Origin: Metaruminococcus_A sp900762715
GTDB taxonomy: Bacteria; Bacillota; Clostridia; Oscillospirales; Ruminococcaceae
Assembly (NCBI GenBank): GCA_048204295.1
Contig: DBFBLF010000134.1
Coordinates: 1 to 7,944, forward strand
DNA length: 7,944 bases
Reading direction: 5' to 3'
Shown: piece after piece, positions 1 through 6,394 of the stretch
Layout of the letters: each line of letters opens with the position of its first letter
Position numbering within the stretch: the first letter of the stretch is position 1
Notes under the pieces: generated by a model
What the model was told of the DNA's origin: nothing
Database searches by the model: none
Seen by the model: the letters and a program-made list of their open reading frames with translations, nothing else
Program-made: the position numbers and the translations under genes

Positions 1-309
1 GCGGCAATTTGCCTGATGACGGCCGTCATTTTCCAGGCGTCAGCGCTGGGACCGGAGCCGGATCCCGGCGGGGAGCCCCAGGGCGTATTGATGTCCAGTA
101 TGGAGGTGACGGTGGGAGAGGATTCCCAGGTGACGGTCAACGAAGTGGAAATCCCCGCCCTTGAAGAAGAAAGCACGCTCTCCCACGACCAGCTCGTTGC
201 CATGTCTACCCTGCAGGGCGTCACTGGGCAGCTCGACTATTTCATCAGCGTGGTTAAAAGCTTGGAGGCGGAGCTTGAAAAGGAAGCCGAATCAAGTTCC
301 GAAAAATAA
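1..309 (+). CDS. C-terminal part of an unrecognised acidic protein, cut by the window start
   Basis: The reading frame is open from base 1 to the TAA at 307-309 (102 codons). The first ATG, at 16, has no ribosome binding site before it, and neither do the ATGs at 91 and 100, so the true start is probably outside the window. The visible part opens with about 16 mostly hydrophobic residues (AAICLMTAVIFQASAL), possibly the end of a membrane segment. A Pro/Gly/Glu-rich stretch follows (GPEPDPGGEPQG), then a strongly acidic region with a possible short helix near the end (LEAELEKEAE). I recognise no family. The gene converges on the phage lysozyme gene and its last codons encode the T-tract of that operon's terminator. 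It may be the first non-late phage gene or a host gene next to the prophage. No opposing minus-strand frame competes with it, but its reality rests mainly on the open frame. Confidence 0.5.
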   Translation, partial: AAICLMTAVIFQASALGPEPDPGGEPQGVLMSSMEVTVGEDSQVTVNEVEIPALEEESTLSHDQLVAMSTLQGVTGQLDYFISVVKSLEAELEKEAESSSEK

Positions 310-344
310 AACCAGCCCCGGCAATCCATAAGGAAGGCCGGGGC
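301..344 (-). terminator. Rho-independent terminator of the late/lysis operon
   Basis: An 8-bp GC-rich stem pairs 315-322 (GCCCCGGC) with 337-344 (GCCGGGGC). Inside it, after a 2x2 internal loop, a further 3 bp (TCC 325-327 with GGA 332-334) close an ATAA loop. Read on the minus strand, the stem is followed after TGG by TTTTATTTTT (310-301), as expected of an intrinsic terminator. It lies 8 bases beyond the lysozyme stop codon. On the plus strand no T-run follows the stem, so it should work for the minus-strand operon only. The T-tract overlaps the end of the convergent plus-strand gene. Confidence 0.87.
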
Positions 345-352
345 CAAATTAA

Positions 353-1396
353 CTAAACAATAGAAACCTGAACTTTTGCAATCTCATGGCCAAACACTCC
401 GGCATAGCCGTCCTGCCCGTCCGTCTTTTCGCTGTCGTACTGCCAGCTGTAATAATTGCCGTTTACCGGGGCAGCCCGGTATCTTGCCTTTCTCGCTGGT
501 TTGACGCCGTCCGGAGTAAAATAATAAATCTCCACCGCGTCAATGGGCCTGCCGTTCCCCGCGTAACCGTTTTTGCTGTCCCCGGTGTTGTACCCGGTTA
601 CATAGGGCAGCCAGCCGCCGCTTTTGACGTGTACCCGGTATTTGACGGAACCAGAAGAGACTTTGACGGCGATATCCGTCACCGGGCTTTCTTTCCAGCC
701 CGCGTAATCGGTGAGGTTTTTTACTTCCGGAAGCCAGCCGTGGGCTTTGGTGCGCACACGGTAAAACACGTCGCAGGAGAAGGCGGGCGCCGGTTTTGGC
801 CCATCCGGGATTTTACAAAATTCCGCGTAGCCACGGTTCATGTCGCACCGCCCCGCAATCCCGTCAACGGATCCGTCTGACGCGTACTGGTGAATATCGC
901 AGGGGATCTCCTTGTCGTAATCCTCCCGGTAGTCGGCTTTCCAGATACTCATATTCCCCAGCTTGTCCCGGTCAATGTAGTTTTTGAGCCAGTTGGTGTT
1001 GGCGTATATGCCCGGCGTATAACCGGCCTTTTTCACTTCCTCCGTAAACGCCAGAATTACGCCGGTTACAAACTCTTTTCCTTTCTGGGCCTGCGCGTTT
1101 TCCTCCACATCATAATAAACAGGGAGGTCAAACGTTTTTCCCTTAACCGCCTCCAGAAAGGCTTTTGCCTCTATCTTTGCGTCCTCAGCGCTTTCGGCGT
1201 AGGAGTACCAGTATGTACCTATCCGCAGGCCGGCCGCCTTAGCGCCTTTGCAGTTCTGTTCAAAATACGGGTCTTTCTGGGAAAGCTCTCTTCCGTAGCC
1301 GGAACGGATAACGGCAAATTTCACACCGCATTCCTTTACCTTCTCCCAGTTGATTTCCCCCTGGTATTTTGATACGTCTATCCCTTTGTACGCCAT
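353..1396 (-). CDS. GH25 lysozyme (phage endolysin) with three C-terminal YR/GW repeats
   Basis: This is a 347-residue endolysin that would cut the glycan backbone of peptidoglycan (N-acetylmuramidase) to release phage. Residues 1-195 form a glycoside hydrolase 25 domain: GIDVSKYQG at 5-13 with Asp7, YYDVEEN at 94-100 with the Asp96/Glu98 pair, CDIHQY at 166-171, and Asp185 in the closing CDMN motif. These match the acidic residues known in the family. After a Pro-rich linker (about 197-205), three related repeats occupy about 209-247, 251-292 and 303-347. Each carries a YR, a Trp-containing turn (GWLP in the first two), YAG and a closing hydrophobic strand, loosely like clostridial ChW-type cell-wall repeats; wall binding is inferred. 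There is no signal peptide, so export depends on the holin just upstream. The ATG is preceded by AAGGAGG (1407-1413) inside the 3' end of the holin gene, and the gap to the holin stop is 2 bases. Confidence 0.96.
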   Translation of the reverse strand: MAYKGIDVSKYQGEINWEKVKECGVKFAVIRSGYGRELSQKDPYFEQNCKGAKAAGLRIGTYWYSYAESAEDAKIEAKAFLEAVKGKTFDLPVYYDVEENAQAQKGKEFVTGVILAFTEEVKKAGYTPGIYANTNWLKNYIDRDKLGNMSIWKADYREDYDKEIPCDIHQYASDGSVDGIAGRCDMNRGYAEFCKIPDGPKPAPAFSCDVFYRVRTKAHGWLPEVKNLTDYAGWKESPVTDIAVKVSSGSVKYRVHVKSGGWLPYVTGYNTGDSKNGYAGNGRPIDAVEIYYFTPDGVKPARKARYRAAPVNGNYYSWQYDSEKTDGQDGYAGVFGHEIAKVQVSIV

Positions 1397-1398
1397 GG

Positions 1399-1665
1399 CT
1401 ATTTCCCCTCCTTTTTCGGTGTTTCATATGTAAGGGCCTGTGCGCTGTCCGATACGCCGGAGGTAGTCGGGTCGTTTACTACCCCCAGAATGGCCAGCAC
1501 GGCGAACAGGGCATTGACTACAGCGAGCAGCTTGTCCCCAAGTTCCCCTAAATTTAAATCAAACCCGAATACGGCCGCGCACACCTGGACCAGCAGCAGT
1601 GCCGCTGGGATCAGCGACAGCCAAAAGGTTTTGTTTTTCATTCGTACTTTCCAGTTGATGGTCAT
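1399..1665 (-). CDS. Phage holin, phi-LC3 family
   Basis: This is an 88-residue membrane protein that would oligomerise in the cytoplasmic membrane and time lysis by letting the endolysin reach the wall. It has the hallmarks of the phi-LC3 holin family: the N-terminus INWKVRMKNKTFW, a first membrane segment at about 15-35, an amphipathic turn with DLNLGELGDKLL, a second membrane segment at about 46-64, then DPTT.G.SDS..AL.Y and a short charged tail. The length is normal for the family. The start at 1665 has AGAGGA at 1675-1680 and keeps the conserved INWKVR segment. An internal ATG at codon 9 would remove that segment, so it is not chosen as the main start, although a second translation start there could act as a dual-start regulator. 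It is followed directly by the lysozyme gene. Confidence 0.95.
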   Translation of the reverse strand: MTINWKVRMKNKTFWLSLIPAALLLVQVCAAVFGFDLNLGELGDKLLAVVNALFAVLAILGVVNDPTTSGVSDSAQALTYETPKKEGK

Positions 1666-1680
1666 TTCAATGTATCCTCT

Positions 1681-2070
1681 CTATTTCATAAAATTCGCAA
1701 TTATCCCAACCAGGCCGACCGCCAAAGCCCCGGCAATCACGGAAACAATGGTCGTGAAGGCAGTTCGCTTCATGCTGCTCCAGCGCTCGGCGGGCTCGTT
1801 TTTTAACGCGTCTATATCCTCCCGCTGCTTCCGCTGCTCTTCCAGCATCCGCTCCATGTTGTCCGCAAGCTTTGAAACCGAACGGCTCAGGCTGTGGATT
1901 TCAGAAACGTTTTTTTCAAGGCTGCCGACCTTTTCCGCAAGCGCGTTTAATTTAATCGGCGCGCCGAGGGCGTGGTGTTCCTCCACCTGCCGTTCCAGCT
2001 CGTCCAGCCGTCTCTGGTTTGACTTGGACCGCTGGGCCGTTTCGATCAGCAGCTTTTCGTTTTCTTGCAC
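1681..2070 (-). CDS. Coiled-coil protein with C-terminal membrane anchor, XhlA-like lysis accessory
   Basis: This 129-residue protein is mostly long charged helix. Residues about 5-92 show heptad-like spacing of Leu, Val and Met among Glu, Lys and Arg (for example LDELERQVEE and LEKNVSEIHSLSRSVSKLADNMERM in overall pattern), consistent with a coiled coil. One membrane segment follows at about 104-127, ending in FMK. This layout, and the place just before the holin, match the XhlA-type proteins that help holin and endolysin in Bacillus PBSX-like prophages. Assignment rests on architecture and context rather than on a diagnostic motif, so a tail-tip or superinfection role is not excluded. The start is GTG at 2068-2070, chosen because of a strong ribosome binding site 9 bases upstream. 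The gap to the holin gene is 15 bases. Confidence 0.72.
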   Translation of the reverse strand: MQENEKLLIETAQRSKSNQRRLDELERQVEEHHALGAPIKLNALAEKVGSLEKNVSEIHSLSRSVSKLADNMERMLEEQRKQREDIDALKNEPAERWSSMKRTAFTTIVSVIAGALAVGLVGIIANFMK

Positions 2071-2077
2071 ACTGTAC

Positions 2078-2087
2078 TTCCTCCTCT
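2078..2087 (-). promoter_or_regulatory. Ribosome binding site deciding a GTG start
   Basis: On the minus strand this reads AGAGGAGGAA, 7 to 9 bases before the GTG at 2070-2068. It overlaps the TAG stop of the fibre gene (2086-2088), so ribosomes finishing the fibre could restart here. Confidence 0.8.
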
Positions 2088-2355
2088 ATTTCCATTGGCC
2101 AGTTACATATATATGTGGCGCAAACGATCTAGTCACGGATACGGTAGAATTTACCCTAAAATGCAAGTTGCTAGTAGCAGTGCTATCGTTGTATGACGAA
2201 TACCATATTTGAGCATTTTGTGATGAGTAAAAGCTTCTTACAGTACCTTGAATAAAGGCAAAAGGAAATTCTGTTACCGTAATAGGATCTGTATAGTATG
2301 AATAGGCTCCGGAATTTTTTTGGGTACACGCAACACTAGAAGAATCAAACCTAGC
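2086..2355 (-). other. AT-rich receptor-binding tip of the tail fibre (variable cassette)
   Basis: This is the last 89 codons of the fibre gene, directly after the anchor GIWTYRKWNSGIAECW (residues 583-598, bases 2403-2356). By direct count, the four 60-base blocks from 2101 to 2340 each have 23 G+C (38%). The block at 2341-2400, which contains most of the anchor, has 31 (52%), and the lysis gene on the other side reaches 37 of 60 in 1921-1980. The encoded tip is rich in Ser, Tyr, Asn and Thr with β-type alternation and ends in HIYVTGQWK. In related phages the segment after this anchor is the most variable part of the protein. That makes a swapped host-range tip the best reading, by inference. 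Confidence 0.6.
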
Positions 2356-4149
2356 CCAACACTCCGCAATCCCACTGTTCCACTTCCGGTACGTCCAGAT
2401 GCCGGAAACTCCCTGCTCGACGATATAATCTATATCTATCCCGTTAATTTGTAGCCCGGAGTCACTTTTTAGCATTCCAGTGGCACAGACATACCCGTTA
2501 AATTCCACATGGTCTTGGTAAAGCGACATAGTTGCAACGCCGCGGTCAATAATTGAAGATTTAATTTCGGAGGAGAGAAGATCGGAAAGAGATACCTCTA
2601 CATCGTAGGATTTTTCAGAGTCAAATCCGTTTATTCCTAAATCCCCAGCGATCTCATCATCAAAAGAAACCGCATTGTTTTCTGAAAAAGTCGGCGTTAT
2701 GGTTTCCCAGCTGCTCCAATCTCCGGCACTGCTGGTTTGGCGGTAACGGTAAGATAATGTCACAGCGTTTTGTGCCGCGCCGAAGTTTCCGTACCAGGCT
2801 GTGGCGTCAACCTTTAAAACAACAGCTTCATCGGCGCCGTTGTTCCTAACGGTTGAAATCGATTTTATTTTAGGAACGCTGTAGCCAATCAAGTTGACTG
2901 GCTGAAGAAGGTCAGTTTGATTTCCACGGCTGTCATAAGCGGTGGCTGTAATGGATGAAGTATTAATTGACGGAACGGTGGCAGTTAAACCGCTGACCGG
3001 ATAAGAAGAAGTCCCGGCTGTTACGCGGTAAGAAACAATTGTAGCGTGGTTTACCCCTGTTGCCGGTGTGATGGTAACAAGCGCGGTTGAATACCCGTCA
3101 ATCAGTTTGGAAGAATCTGCGGTCAAAGCAGTTGTTGCTTCGTTTATGTCTGCAACTGTAAAATCAGTTAAAATAGGGTTGCTGTTTATTACTGTGGCGG
3201 TGCCGGATTTTATTTTAGGCGTATATGAAGTGCCGTTTAACGAGGTAACAACCCGAACCTCTGCCGTGGGCGAATTTGTATTTGGACAGGCCGCGTACAT
3301 GGAATCAATTTCTGCTTCAGTAAACTCAAAAGTGTATGGATTGGTAATGTTTTCCCGGGTAATCCATTCACTGCCGGCAACGCGTACCGCGGCGTCCATC
3401 ACTCCATTTCCGGGATTAGACAACTGAATTGTTAAATTGCCCCCAATTACAAAGGCGATAGTACCGATTACCGTGGCAAGCGCTTTGGTTGTAACGGTAA
3501 TAGGATCGTTCGTTTTGGTAAGCCCGGAATCTTTACGGGTAACGCGCACGGTAAGGCTATATGATGTTTCCGGAGCAAGATTTGAGAGTGCAATGTTATA
3601 TTCTTTCACCGATAACGAGGCTTTTGTTACCCACGATCCGTTCCCCACTTTATACTCGATTTTTGAAAGGGTGGAATCGGATTTTAACTTGACGGTGGCT
3701 GTTGTAAGCGTTGTGTCAGTAACAGATAAGTTGAAGGACGCATATCGGGGAATGGTGGTCAAATTAAAACTACCGGAAGCCGACCCCGTTGACGGCGATA
3801 CATTGTTGCTCCACGAACTGGAAACCACGCATGTTTTCGTTCCGTTCGTCGTGTGGTTTACATATAGTTCCTTGCTCCATAGGGTATACCATGTCCCAAC
3901 ATTAACCGGGTTGATGTTATATGAAATGGTTCCGCTGGAATAGGTAGTCGAGCCGCCGTCGGCCTTATCGTTGACTGTAAGGCTGATTGTGCCCTGTCCT
4001 GCAATGTAGCTGGCGTTTCCAATCCGCGTGATCTGTACGTCAAACCGGACTTTAGTGCGGTTATATGCGGTATCCGGGGAACTTGGCGTTGCCAAAACCC
4101 TGTAGTCCCAATATGGGCTTGAGGTGCTGCCGTTGATTATTTCTGACAA
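2086..4149 (-). CDS. Tail fibre / tip protein with FN3-like domain, DUF859-like
   Basis: This 687-residue, β-rich, Ser/Thr/Asn-rich protein probably forms the distal tail fibre that contacts the cell surface. Residues 1-130 form a β-sandwich-like head (SPYWDYRVLATP, then repeated alternating strands). Residues about 134-222 look like a fibronectin type III domain, from IPRYASFNLSVTDTT through LAPETSYSLTVRVTRKD to ITVTTKA. Residues 223-540 hold further Ig-like strands, including SITATAYDSRGNQTDLLQPV, which resembles the streptococcal siphophage DUF859 proteins. A short collar (MSLYQDHVEFNGYVCATGML, 541-560) and INGIDIDYIVEQG lead to the anchor GIWTYRKWNSGIAECW and a C-terminal tip. There is no enzymatic motif and no Cys-rich pattern. 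The start is TTG at 4147-4149, supported by AAGGAGG. The gene lies between the hub gene and the lysis cassette, the usual fibre position. Family naming is from memory and less certain than the role. Confidence 0.85.
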   Translation of the reverse strand: MSEIINGSTSSPYWDYRVLATPSSPDTAYNRTKVRFDVQITRIGNASYIAGQGTISLTVNDKADGGSTTYSSGTISYNINPVNVGTWYTLWSKELYVNHTTNGTKTCVVSSSWSNNVSPSTGSASGSFNLTTIPRYASFNLSVTDTTLTTATVKLKSDSTLSKIEYKVGNGSWVTKASLSVKEYNIALSNLAPETSYSLTVRVTRKDSGLTKTNDPITVTTKALATVIGTIAFVIGGNLTIQLSNPGNGVMDAAVRVAGSEWITRENITNPYTFEFTEAEIDSMYAACPNTNSPTAEVRVVTSLNGTSYTPKIKSGTATVINSNPILTDFTVADINEATTALTADSSKLIDGYSTALVTITPATGVNHATIVSYRVTAGTSSYPVSGLTATVPSINTSSITATAYDSRGNQTDLLQPVNLIGYSVPKIKSISTVRNNGADEAVVLKVDATAWYGNFGAAQNAVTLSYRYRQTSSAGDWSSWETITPTFSENNAVSFDDEIAGDLGINGFDSEKSYDVEVSLSDLLSSEIKSSIIDRGVATMSLYQDHVEFNGYVCATGMLKSDSGLQINGIDIDYIVEQGVSGIWTYRKWNSGIAECWARFDSSSVACTQKNSGAYSYYTDPITVTEFPFAFIQGTVRSFYSSQNAQIWYSSYNDSTATSNLHFRVNSTVSVTRSFAPHIYVTGQWK

Positions 4150-4155
4150 AATAGT

Positions 4156-4163
4156 TCCTCCTT
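4156..4163 (-). promoter_or_regulatory. Ribosome binding site deciding a TTG start
   Basis: The minus strand reads AAGGAGGA, with GGAGG ending 7 bases before TTG (4149-4147). It overlaps the TAA stop of the upstream hub gene (4162-4164), implying coupled translation. No ATG or GTG lies at a suitable distance, so the weak TTG is the start. Confidence 0.85.
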
Positions 4164-6000
4164 AATCGTTGATAACAAATTTTACGTGGTCTGAAGCGGG
4201 GATAATGCGGAATGCGTGTGAAGCGTTTTTGCTTCTCTGCACCGTAGCCGCGCCGGTAACCGTCAGCATGCCCGTTTCCGCTCCATCCGCGGAAAAGCGT
4301 GCAACGGTGCTGTTATCAGTTTGCTTTACATAATGTACTTCCGAATCAGTGTAAGTACCTTTAAACTGCCCTCCGGTGCGTTCAATTTGAATCCCGTCGT
4401 CGGAAATTGAAACAGAAGCGGTTCTGGATTCTCCGGGCGCCATGCAGAAAGCGCTGCAGACCGTCCCTTCAATCATTGTAAGGTCGCTGATTGAGAAGTC
4501 GGCGTTTTCCGCGGCAATCCGGATCACGACAGGGTCGGATCCGAACGTAAAAACGTACGGATCATTCTCTGCCCCGGAAGCGCCCGTTTCTTTGTATGTA
4601 TCGGATTCCGGGAGCGGGATTTCCTTTGTCCCGATGAAGAGGGAAGCGGAGCCGTTTGATAAATAGCTGGCCTTGTATTTAAAGTAGATTGCATACGGGG
4701 TTCCCGGCGTGACCTGAATGGGTTCAGCCAAAGAGACTTCGCCGCTTTCCAGGGTCAGCGCTTTTTTGGAGGTGGTCATAGAATCGGAATGGATAGAATA
4801 AACGGCGTCTTCTGAAAAGCTCCAAGAGGTTTTATCATGGATAAACCCGCCGTTGTGGATTAGATTGTCGCCCCCGATCTTGGAAAACTCCGTCCGGATG
4901 CTGGACGCGGTCTGCTCAATTACGGAATTGGTCTCCGCCTTATTGTATGTATCGGTCAGCCGCAAAACGGTCTGCTCCAGCGTCCGTTCCAGCTCGTTGG
5001 TTTTTCCGTTCTGCACCTGGATTGTCTTGTTCACGCTTTTGAGTTCAGTCTGCTCGTAGTCGCCTTTTGAGGAAATGGAAATTTGTATGCCGGCTGTCCG
5101 TTTTTCCATCACAATAGACTTGACATTATTTTCCAGACGTGTTGTAATAGTAATAACATCACCCGGTTCCGGGGCGTTGCCATTGTCTATCAGCGCCGCC
5201 TCAAATGGTGTGTAGCTGAACCCTTCCAGTTTGCCGAAAAGTGCCTCCGCCGCCGGCTGGAGCGCCTCGCTGTTGTCCGTGAAAAACAGCGGGTTCCCGG
5301 TAATGGAATAGCAGTTGCTTCCCGTTCCCGCAATTACCCCGATGTCGTCCTCGTTCTGCCGGATTTGCAGCTTGTCAATCGGCTTGGTTGCGTAGTCCGA
5401 AAGGGTAATTGATTGGTAGCTGGAACGGTCCACCGTTTTGCCGCTTTCTGTATAAAAGCCGAGTTCCAGCGCCCCTTCGGCGTTGATCCGCGCAAAACAG
5501 CCGGCCGCTTCCGCAATCCAGTAAAGGAAATCGCGCCCCTTAATGTCTTTCCCGGAAAAATTGTTCTGTACGGGGAAATCATCGTTTGTAAATTCCGGCG
5601 TGGCAAGCTCTACCCCAATGTAGTTGCACAGGGAAGTGAGCAGGTTTTTCAGCGTAATCGGGTAGGAAAGGTCTTCCAGCCATTCGTTGATCGGCTGGTC
5701 AAATTTCACCATCCGGTCGTAGCAGGCTACTTTCCAGCCGCTGTCGTTTATTTTTTCCGGCTTCTCCGCCGTGAAATATCCCTTTAAAATGCCGTTGCAG
5801 CGGTATTCAAATTCCTCGCCGGTCAGGCCGCTGATTGAAAGATCAAGGTCTAAAAGGCTGAACTCAATCTTTGCGGCGCAGCAGCTCCCTAAAACAAGGT
5901 TGTCCCCGCTGTTGACCGCCTGCGTCAGCGTAATGCCGCCCTGCAGGTTTGCGTTGGTAAAGGTGTGGCTTTCCCCATGCAGTGTGTTGAGAATACTCAT
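4162..6000 (-). CDS. Tail-tip hub / tail-associated (Tal-like) baseplate protein
   Basis: This 612-residue protein has the position and order of a siphophage tail-tip hub. Residues 1-~310 show the hub pattern: early β-strands (HTFTNANLQGGITLTQAV), VACYDRMVKFDQP at 91-103 (the 'a.YDr...l' strand typical of hub proteins), the helical LKNLLTSLCNYIGVEL segment, KGRDFLYWIAEAAGCFARIN at 154-173, and NAPEPGDVITITT at 275-287, a common closing strand of this fold. Residues about 313-375 are helical or coiled coil (LERTLEQTVLRLTDTYNKAE). Residues about 377-515 (DNLIHNGGF..., W393, PGTPYAIYFKYKA, then alternating strands) resemble a jelly-roll carbohydrate-binding module. Residues 516-612 are β-rich and end in FVIND, typical of a fibre-docking end. 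I see no peptidase motif (no HxH, no NlpC/P60 Cys-His). The start ATG has AAGGGGG upstream, at 6007-6014, across the previous stop. Confidence 0.85.
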   Translation of the reverse strand: MSILNTLHGESHTFTNANLQGGITLTQAVNSGDNLVLGSCCAAKIEFSLLDLDLSISGLTGEEFEYRCNGILKGYFTAEKPEKINDSGWKVACYDRMVKFDQPINEWLEDLSYPITLKNLLTSLCNYIGVELATPEFTNDDFPVQNNFSGKDIKGRDFLYWIAEAAGCFARINAEGALELGFYTESGKTVDRSSYQSITLSDYATKPIDKLQIRQNEDDIGVIAGTGSNCYSITGNPLFFTDNSEALQPAAEALFGKLEGFSYTPFEAALIDNGNAPEPGDVITITTRLENNVKSIVMEKRTAGIQISISSKGDYEQTELKSVNKTIQVQNGKTNELERTLEQTVLRLTDTYNKAETNSVIEQTASSIRTEFSKIGGDNLIHNGGFIHDKTSWSFSEDAVYSIHSDSMTTSKKALTLESGEVSLAEPIQVTPGTPYAIYFKYKASYLSNGSASLFIGTKEIPLPESDTYKETGASGAENDPYVFTFGSDPVVIRIAAENADFSISDLTMIEGTVCSAFCMAPGESRTASVSISDDGIQIERTGGQFKGTYTDSEVHYVKQTDNSTVARFSADGAETGMLTVTGAATVQRSKNASHAFRIIPASDHVKFVIND

Positions 6001-6012
6001 ATCGGCGCCCCC

Positions 6013-6381
6013 TTAAAGCTCTGTAATGTCAAAGGTTACCCCTGTGTAACTGCCGGACGTCTCGCCAATCTGGGTCAGCGTGCCGCCGGTCGCCTCGCAG
6101 TAGGCGTTGACGGTTTTAATTTCACCGTTGTCCCAGTAGCCAAAGGTAAAGGTCTTTCCCAGCAGCAGGTTTTTCATGTATTCGTACTCGGCGGAAGTCA
6201 TCAGGTTGTACTGTAAGCTGAATTTCCGTATCTTTGTCCGGATCCAGCTTACATGCATCACCCCGTCGTCCGTCCGGCCGGAGTTGCCGTCAATCAGGCT
6301 TTCGACCGTTTCACCAACCTGTAGCTGCGGTTCGTAAATAGGGGTTCCGTCGACCGTGTATTTTGAAGTCAGTTGATTCAT
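6013..6381 (-). CDS. Small tail protein, DUF6711-like (distal tail position)
   Basis: This 122-residue protein lies between tape measure and hub, where siphophages encode the distal tail or connector component. It begins with a short strand (YTVDGTPIYEPQLQVGETVESL), followed by DGNSGRTDDGVMHVSWIRTKIRKFSLQYN. The pattern of 'sGR...G.MH' with a basic, aromatic strand, then LMTSAEYEYMKNLLLGKTFTFGYWDNGEIKT in overall layout, is what I recall for the small Firmicute phage tail family DUF6711. It ends with a typical GVTFDITEL strand. No catalytic residues are apparent; a structural role is inferred from size, β-content and position. Its ribosome binding site GAGGTG (6389-6394) contains the stop codon of the tape measure gene, and the two coding regions are 11 bases apart. 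Confidence 0.75.
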   Translation of the reverse strand: MNQLTSKYTVDGTPIYEPQLQVGETVESLIDGNSGRTDDGVMHVSWIRTKIRKFSLQYNLMTSAEYEYMKNLLLGKTFTFGYWDNGEIKTVNAYCEATGGTLTQIGETSGSYTGVTFDITEL

Positions 6382-6388
6382 AAGTTTT

Positions 6389-6394
6389 CACCTC
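6389..6394 (-). promoter_or_regulatory. Ribosome binding site overlapping the tape measure stop codon
   Basis: The minus strand reads TGAGGTGAAAACTTATG. The tape measure stop TGA (6395-6393) runs into GAGGTG, 7 bases before the next ATG. This suggests termination-reinitiation coupling between tape measure and small tail protein. Confidence 0.75.

Noticed and set aside
386..1372. Plus-strand open frames over the lysozyme gene
   Set aside because: They are antisense to a GH25 gene with all catalytic motifs; high GC in the real gene explains the open shadows.
1490..2212. Long plus-strand open frame (240 codons) across the holin and XhlA-like genes
   Set aside because: It is antisense to three well-supported genes, has a Ser/Arg/Phe-biased composition typical of a shadow frame, and no ribosome binding site.
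2086..2403. Diversity-generating retroelement variable region in the fibre tip
   Set aside because: There is no template repeat, no reverse transcriptase and no adenine-specific codon pattern in the window; a swapped cassette is simpler.
2270..3507. Shared GTAATAGGATC near 2279 and 3497 as a recombination repeat
   Set aside because: It is only 11 bases and both copies encode the same short β-strand sequence DPITV, so chance or codon similarity suffices.
3437..3943. Plus-strand frame of 168 codons inside the fibre gene
   Set aside because: It is a Val-rich antisense shadow of Thr/Asn-rich β-strand coding sequence, with no ribosome binding site.
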